Shown: positions 37,826-41,524 of the stretch, in pieces
Layout of the letters: each line of letters begins with the position of its first letter
How positions within the stretch are numbered: the first letter of the stretch is position 1
Source of the DNA: a virus
Reading direction: 5' to 3' (one strand)
Length of the DNA: 41,524 nucleotides
IMG/VR virus record: IMGVR_UViG_3300025108_000009
Location: 1 to 41,524 of that record
Notes under the pieces: generated by a model
The model's input: the letters and a program-made list of their open reading frames with translations, nothing else
Databases searched by the model: none
What the model was told of the DNA's origin: nothing
Position numbers and translations under genes: made by a program

Positions 37826-37850
37826 CTAAAGTTACATCATTAGACAAAAC
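37826..37850 (+). promoter_or_regulatory. Module-boundary motif, copy 4 (after gp16, before tail fibre)
   Basis: CTAAAGTTACA followed by TCATTAGACAAAAC starts two bases after the gp16 stop codon and 38 bases before the tail-fibre ATG. It nearly fills the only gap between these two genes. T7 has promoter phi 17 in the same interval. Confidence 0.6.
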
Positions 37851-37863
37851 ACAAGGATAAGAG

Positions 37864-39093
37864 ATGGCTCTTTCATATACTAATTACACAGGGGATGGTA
37901 CAACAGATACGTTTGCCATCAACTTTACATATCAAGATACCAGTGAGATTAGCGTCACGGTAGATGGTGTGGCTGAGACAGGCCTGACCTTTCCTTCTGC
38001 TGCAAGTGTACAGCTAACTTCTGCACCAGCTTCTAGTGCTATTGTACAGGTTCGCCGTACAACTGACTTGGCTACACGTGCAGTTGACTTTGCATCAGGC
38101 TCAGTTCTCACAGAAGAAGACTTAGACAATAGTGCTATCCAACTCTTTCATTCTGCACAAGAGGCAGTAGACAGGGTTGGGGACACTATTGGTCTGGACA
38201 CAACTAATCGCTGGGATGCAGGTAACAACAGAATCATTAACGTAGGCTCTCCTACAGCAAGCACAGACGCTGCTACGAAAGCCTATGCAGATAGCATTGT
38301 TACAGCAGCAGAAGCAGCAGCTATTGCGGCAGCACAAGCTGAAGTTAGTACAGCTACAGGTAACATCATTCCAGATGCTACTAAGCTGGCTATTCATCCC
38401 ATTGGTTCACAGTACACACTGTCAGACGGTACAACGACTGACTATTCAGCCAAGCATTATCAGGATGCAGCAGCTACCTCTGGTACTAATGCAGCTACCA
38501 GTGAGACTAATGCTGCAACTTCTGAGACTAACGCACAGAATTGGGCTGTTAAGACAGACGGTGAAGCAGTAACAGGTCAAGGTTACTCAGCGAAGGCTTG
38601 GTCTGTAGGTGGTACAGGTATCACAGATACTGCTGGTGCTGGCCCCGCTAAAGATTGGGCAGTAGAAACCACAGGATTAGTGGATGGCACTGAGTTCTCA
38701 TCTAAAGAATACGCTATTGGTACACAAGTAACAAATCTAGAAGGCTCCGCTAAACAGTGGGCATTAGGTGGTGGTAGTGGTTTTGACCGTGACACAGCCG
38801 TTAAGGGTGCAGGTGCGGCTGCTGAATACTCAGCTAAGTATTGGGCTAACCAAGCAGCTAACTCTGCTAAAGACTTTGTAGATGTGTACTACGGTTCATT
38901 TACTTCAGATTCAAACGCAGAAGATTACCAGCTAAACACTAACGAAGGCACAGTGAATGTCGGTGACCTTTACTTCAACAGCACAGACAATGTGATGCGT
39001 GTACGCACGTTCTCAGGATGGCAGGATGTAGCTACAGATACTAGTAGTCTTGCCACTAACGGCTTCGCAATCGCAATGGCAATCGCCCTATAG
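37864..39093 (+). CDS. Tail fibre protein (gp17-like)
   Basis: A 409-residue protein (T7 gp17 is 553) with AAGGATAAGAG before its ATG. The first ~150 residues are the T7 tail-fibre N-terminal domain that attaches to the gp11/gp12 tail: YTGDGTTDTFAINFTYQDTS, then LTEEDLDNSAIQLFHSAQEA, then NRIINVGSPTASTDAATKAY. Low-complexity repeats rich in Ala, Thr, Ser and Asn follow (GTNAATSETNAATSETNAQN), then a short beta-rich end (GSFTSDSNAEDYQLN). The distal receptor-binding parts may be supplied by the short fibre proteins encoded downstream. Confidence 0.92.
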   Translation: MALSYTNYTGDGTTDTFAINFTYQDTSEISVTVDGVAETGLTFPSAASVQLTSAPASSAIVQVRRTTDLATRAVDFASGSVLTEEDLDNSAIQLFHSAQEAVDRVGDTIGLDTTNRWDAGNNRIINVGSPTASTDAATKAYADSIVTAAEAAAIAAAQAEVSTATGNIIPDATKLAIHPIGSQYTLSDGTTTDYSAKHYQDAAATSGTNAATSETNAATSETNAQNWAVKTDGEAVTGQGYSAKAWSVGGTGITDTAGAGPAKDWAVETTGLVDGTEFSSKEYAIGTQVTNLEGSAKQWALGGGSGFDRDTAVKGAGAAAEYSAKYWANQAANSAKDFVDVYYGSFTSDSNAEDYQLNTNEGTVNVGDLYFNSTDNVMRVRTFSGWQDVATDTSSLATNGFAIAMAIAL

Positions 39094-39103
39094 AGGATAA
39101 ACT

Positions 39104-39439
39104 ATGGCACAGAATTTTAGACGATATAAGCTACAGGGCGTAGGCACTTCGGCTGCTGATATACCTAATGGCACAGACTTTGACAGTTACGATACGATTG
39201 TTGGTATCCATATGACTAACACAACATCTAATGCAATCACTGTGGACTGCTACCTTTCTAACGGTGGCACTAACCACTACCTCATTAAAGGCGCACCAAT
39301 CGCTGCTGGCGGTGCTTTGCAGCTTCTTGATGGTGGTGCAAAAGTAGTTGTAGCTAGTGGTGACAGACTGTGGGTAGAATCTGATACGGCATCCTCATTG
39401 GATGTGTGGGTATCTGCTGTTGACGCAATTAGCACGTAA
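39104..39439 (+). CDS. Small beta-rich tail-locus protein
   Basis: A 111-residue protein beginning MAQNFRRYKLQGVGTSAADI, with AGAGGATAAACT before its ATG. It alternates hydrophobic and polar residues (SNAITVDCYLSNGGTNHYLI, ALQLLDGGAKVVVASGDRLW), as expected for a compact beta sandwich. Proteins of this type are common in tail loci of marine phages, and I would expect a virion accessory or fibre role. A faint likeness to the protein at 4911-5222 is noted there. Function is not shown by any motif. Confidence 0.65.
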   Translation: MAQNFRRYKLQGVGTSAADIPNGTDFDSYDTIVGIHMTNTTSNAITVDCYLSNGGTNHYLIKGAPIAAGGALQLLDGGAKVVVASGDRLWVESDTASSLDVWVSAVDAIST

Positions 39440-39450
39440 GGGAGAGAGAC

Positions 39451-39948
39451 ATGGGTTACATTGGTAATCAGGCTGTACAAGGCTACAGCAGCATCCCTGC
39501 TAAACAAGACTTAACAGGTGCGACAGGTGGGACACTAACACTGACCCACGCTGTATCTAGCCCAGAGGCTATTGACCTGTACATCAATAACGTCCGTCAG
39601 GAGCCTACTGAATCATACGGTGCAGCAGGTACTACAGTTACCCTCAATGGTTACACTGTAGCAGCAACTGATGATATTTACGTGGTATATAATGCACTAG
39701 CATTGCAGACATCTGTACCCCCTGATGGTTCTGTCACATCAGCCAAGCTAGACCCTAACCTTGTACTAGGTGGCGGTAGCTTTCTTGGAGACAGTGGTGG
39801 TGGAACCGCAGACATCTTTCGTGTGCATGAGGATGAGTTGAACACAGACATTACTGTGGCAGCTAATACCAACGCTCTGTGTGCTGGCCCACTAACTGTA
39901 GCGACTGGGGTTACTGTGACTGTAAACGGTAATATGGTGATAGCATGA
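39451..39948 (+). CDS. Tail fibre adaptor-like protein
   Basis: A 165-residue protein with GGGAGAGAG before its ATG. It starts MGYIGNQAVQGYSSIPAKQD and has IDLYINNVRQEPTESYGAAG, then DDIYVVYNALALQTSVPPDG with SVTSAKLDPNLV. This head is paralogous to the first ~120 residues of the fibre at 1450-2355 (MPYIGK..., LLVSLNGVIQAPQDSFTVSG, TITDAKI). The last 45 residues form a short beta-repeat end. It probably links a distal fibre to the tail. It overlaps the next gene by four bases. Confidence 0.72.
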   Translation: MGYIGNQAVQGYSSIPAKQDLTGATGGTLTLTHAVSSPEAIDLYINNVRQEPTESYGAAGTTVTLNGYTVAATDDIYVVYNALALQTSVPPDGSVTSAKLDPNLVLGGGSFLGDSGGGTADIFRVHEDELNTDITVAANTNALCAGPLTVATGVTVTVNGNMVIA

Positions 39949-40364
39949 GCGAGTTAAGAGCAGACACAATCACAGGCAGTGATGGCACCAGTCCAGTTAC
40001 GCTGACGAAGCAGAGTGCGGCGAAGGCGTGGTATCATTTAGATAATGATTACACAGGCACAAACCCAAATGCTGGGCAAACAAATGGTGTAACTGTGCAA
40101 AATAGTTTCAACGTCAGCAGTATCACAGATAATGGCACCGGCGATTTTACAATGGCGTGGGTTAACAGTTTCGATAACGCACTCTATGCCATAACACAGC
40201 AAGGTCAGTATCGTGATGATAGTGATAGCTTTGATTATGGTTTTATGGAAGTAATAAAAGGCTCACCGACTGCCAGTGGGTATACTTTTAGATGGGTATA
40301 CTACTCTGCTAGTTATTATGACCCGTCTAAGTGGTGGGCAGTAGCACACGGAGATTTAGCATGA
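39945..40364 (+). CDS. Short tail fibre protein, paralog 1 of 3
   Basis: A 139-residue protein starting in an ATGA overlap. It begins MSELRADTITGSDGTSPVTL and has KAWYHLDNDY, then VQNSFNVSSITDNGTGDFTM, a block frequent in marine phage short fibres. The next two genes share the layout: a start with ADTITG/VDTLTG/ADTLEH, a KAW- or KCW-type aromatic motif, and an F-T-N-S/M strand. The three look like tandem paralogs that have diverged widely. A receptor-binding role is likely. A good ribosome site is not obvious, so translation is probably coupled. Confidence 0.68.
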   Translation: MSELRADTITGSDGTSPVTLTKQSAAKAWYHLDNDYTGTNPNAGQTNGVTVQNSFNVSSITDNGTGDFTMAWVNSFDNALYAITQQGQYRDDSDSFDYGFMEVIKGSPTASGYTFRWVYYSASYYDPSKWWAVAHGDLA

Positions 40365-40789
40365 GTGAGATAAAAGTAGATACCCTCACAGGCAAGACCA
40401 CCGCCAACGACATCACAGTGACTGTTGGTGCTACTGCCACGCAGTCTCTGCATGACGCAATTATAAAAGCGTGGGCATCTTTTGACCAACATTCAACTGA
40501 CCATCCTATTTATTCTAATTCTTCACTTAACACCGCATCAACCTTAGATGTGGGGGCTGGTGTTACAAAGATTTCTTTTACAAACAGTTTTAGCAACGCA
40601 ACGTATGGTGTAAGCGGGTGTACTCAGTCACAAGGCACAGCCGGAACTATTTTTACCATTTGGGGATATAGCACAACTAGCAGTCGGCAAATGACTACTT
40701 CTGATTTCCATACAGATTTTAGAAGTAGTGCCGGTGCTAGTACAGATAGTGACTATGTTGCTTATAATGTTTTAGGAGACCTAGCATAA
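40361..40789 (+). CDS. Short tail fibre protein, paralog 2 of 3
   Basis: A 142-residue protein. I chose the ATG at 40361, which overlaps the previous stop by four bases; an upstream GTG at 40331 is in frame but would overlap by 34. It starts MSEIKVDTLTGKTTANDITV and has IIKAWASFDQHSTDH, then KISFTNSFSNATYGVSGCTQ, matching the layout of its neighbours. The C-terminal part differs, as expected for host-range variation. No enzymatic motif is visible. Confidence 0.68.
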   Translation: MSEIKVDTLTGKTTANDITVTVGATATQSLHDAIIKAWASFDQHSTDHPIYSNSSLNTASTLDVGAGVTKISFTNSFSNATYGVSGCTQSQGTAGTIFTIWGYSTTSSRQMTTSDFHTDFRSSAGASTDSDYVAYNVLGDLA

Positions 40790-41163
40790 TGGCTGGTAAA
40801 ATTATAGCAGATACGCTGGAACACAGCACCTCTGGTTCTATTGGCACAAATTATCTTAAAGAAGGTACAAAGTGTTGGTTGCGTTACAATCAAAGCACAG
40901 CGTCAGTACTGGGCAGTTTTGCCACAAGCTCAGTCGCTGATACGGCTACTGGCAAATATACACCTGCTTTTACCAATAACATGAGTTCATCAACAGATTT
41001 TGCGACCTCTGTTACAAGACAAGCAGTTGCCAATTTTAATCATAATGTGAATTACACAGAATCTGAGACATCAAGCAACACTCTTGTTTTTACCGTTGAA
41101 AATGCAACCCATGTTGATGGCGTAAACAATCACTTCTCCATTTCCGGTGGGGTGTTGGCATGA
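40789..41163 (+). CDS. Short tail fibre protein, paralog 3 of 3
   Basis: A 124-residue protein starting in a TAATG overlap. It begins MAGKIIADTLEHSTSGSIGT and has KCWLRYNQSTASVLGSF, then SVADTATGKYTPAFTNNMSS, the same layout as the two genes upstream. The end (ENATHVDGVNNHFSISGGVLA) is beta-rich. It is followed in an ATGA overlap by the gene that crosses the contig join. A distal fibre role is inferred from composition, paralogy and place. Confidence 0.68.
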   Translation: MAGKIIADTLEHSTSGSIGTNYLKEGTKCWLRYNQSTASVLGSFATSSVADTATGKYTPAFTNNMSSSTDFATSVTRQAVANFNHNVNYTESETSSNTLVFTVENATHVDGVNNHFSISGGVLA

Positions 41164-41524
41164 TTAAAACACCAGAGTTTCAAGGCACACATTTGTTTGA
41201 CCGACTATGCTGGGCAAAGGAAAACCTAGACGGTGTGCAGTCAGACTATCGTGTTGTCTTTGAGGACAGCATTGATGATTGCGCCAAGATACTTGTGCCT
41301 GACCCTAATTGGATGGCGTGTGCGCTACAGGGCGGTATTCTGCCGCCTGTGTGGGTGTACCATGAGTTGGCTAAAGATGAGGCACAACCTGATTTTAAGA
41401 AACATACACGTGGATACCTTCTTCATCAGACAGAGCCTGTAGGCGCAATGACAGAGGAAGAGGCTATCGAATACTTAATTATGAAAGACTGCCCTGAATC
41501 TGTATGGAAAACATATAACGAGGG
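41160..41524 (+). CDS. N-terminal part of the gene that spans the contig ends
   Basis: Starts at the ATG overlapping the previous stop and runs off the window; it continues at base 1 and ends at 230, giving 155 residues in all. The start is MIKTPEFQGTHLFDRLCWAK, followed by VQSDYRVVFEDSIDDCAKIL and PDPNWMACALQGGILPPVWV. The sequence has a strongly patterned look and four Cys in this part. I do not recognise a characterised family. It lies between short fibres and chaperone-like genes, so an assembly role for the fibres is the best guess. Confidence 0.75.
   Translation, partial: MIKTPEFQGTHLFDRLCWAKENLDGVQSDYRVVFEDSIDDCAKILVPDPNWMACALQGGILPPVWVYHELAKDEAQPDFKKHTRGYLLHQTEPVGAMTEEEAIEYLIMKDCPESVWKTYNE
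41398..41524. repeat. Direct repeat of the contig ends (right copy)
   Basis: Identical over all 127 bases to 1-127. See the left copy. Because it lies inside a gene, and far from the terminase/early-gene border where T7-type ends occur, it is most likely an assembly overlap. Confidence 0.9.

Noticed and set aside
1-41524. Integrase, repressor or attachment site indicating a temperate phage
   Set aside because: No integrase motif or repressor-like gene was found, including next to the RNAP gene where some marine podoviruses carry one.
1-41524. tRNA genes or CRISPR arrays
   Set aside because: The non-coding gaps are short or already described, and none showed a cloverleaf or regularly spaced 25-40 base repeats; the 9-bp ACAT units are far too short.

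Overview
The window looks like one complete genome of a lytic, T7-type podovirus (Autographiviridae-like), probably from a marine metagenome. The last 127 bases (41398-41524) repeat the first 127 exactly, and one gene reads through the join. The true unit is therefore a 41,397-bp circular or terminally redundant map, opened at an arbitrary point inside the tail locus. Every convincing gene is on the + strand, tightly packed, often with ATGA or TAATG overlaps. I saw no integrase, lysogeny repressor, tRNA or CRISPR array. The host is inferred, not shown: a cobalamin-dependent ribonucleotide reductase, a MazG-type pyrophosphohydrolase and a gene-transfer-agent-type holin together suggest a marine alphaproteobacterium.

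Layout, starting from the biological left end. (1) About 7.1-11.1 kb is the early region: about a dozen small genes of unknown function and a 714-bp non-coding control region. (2) 11.1-13.6 kb encodes a T7-family RNA polymerase on two overlapping reading frames (265 + 549 aa). (3) 13.6-21.95 kb is DNA metabolism in T7 order: gp2.5 SSB, gp3 endonuclease I, gp4 primase-helicase, gp5 DNA polymerase, a PD-(D/E)XK-like nuclease, gp6 exonuclease, a DUF3310 protein, MazG and class II RNR. (4) 21.95-37.8 kb is the virion: two gp7.3-like proteins, portal, scaffold, capsid, a strong terminator, tail tubes gp11 and gp12, and internal core gp13-gp16. (5) 37.8-41.4 kb and, across the join, 0-2.9 kb is a large tail-fibre/receptor-binding locus with tail-assembly chaperones. 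(6) 2.9-7.06 kb holds lysis genes (coiled-coil membrane protein, 3-TM holin, T4-type endolysin) and packaging genes (small and large terminase).

The most unusual signals are regulatory. An 11-base motif, CTAAAGTTACA, sits at the ends of terL, RNAP, RNR and gp16, exactly where the genome changes functional module. A fifth copy is inverted over the RNAP start codon. That copy belongs to an 83-bp inverted repeat (79/83 identical, 59 bp perfect) at 7054-7136 and 11072-11154 that brackets the whole early region. Both arms carry units with a 9-bp period beginning ACAT, and the same repeat type forms a larger array at 7456-7579. Other points of interest are the split polymerase, a DNA polymerase lacking the thioredoxin-binding insertion, an enlarged gp15 carrying two cell-wall-degrading domains, duplicated gp7.3 genes and a Cys in the catalytic-Asp position of the endolysin.
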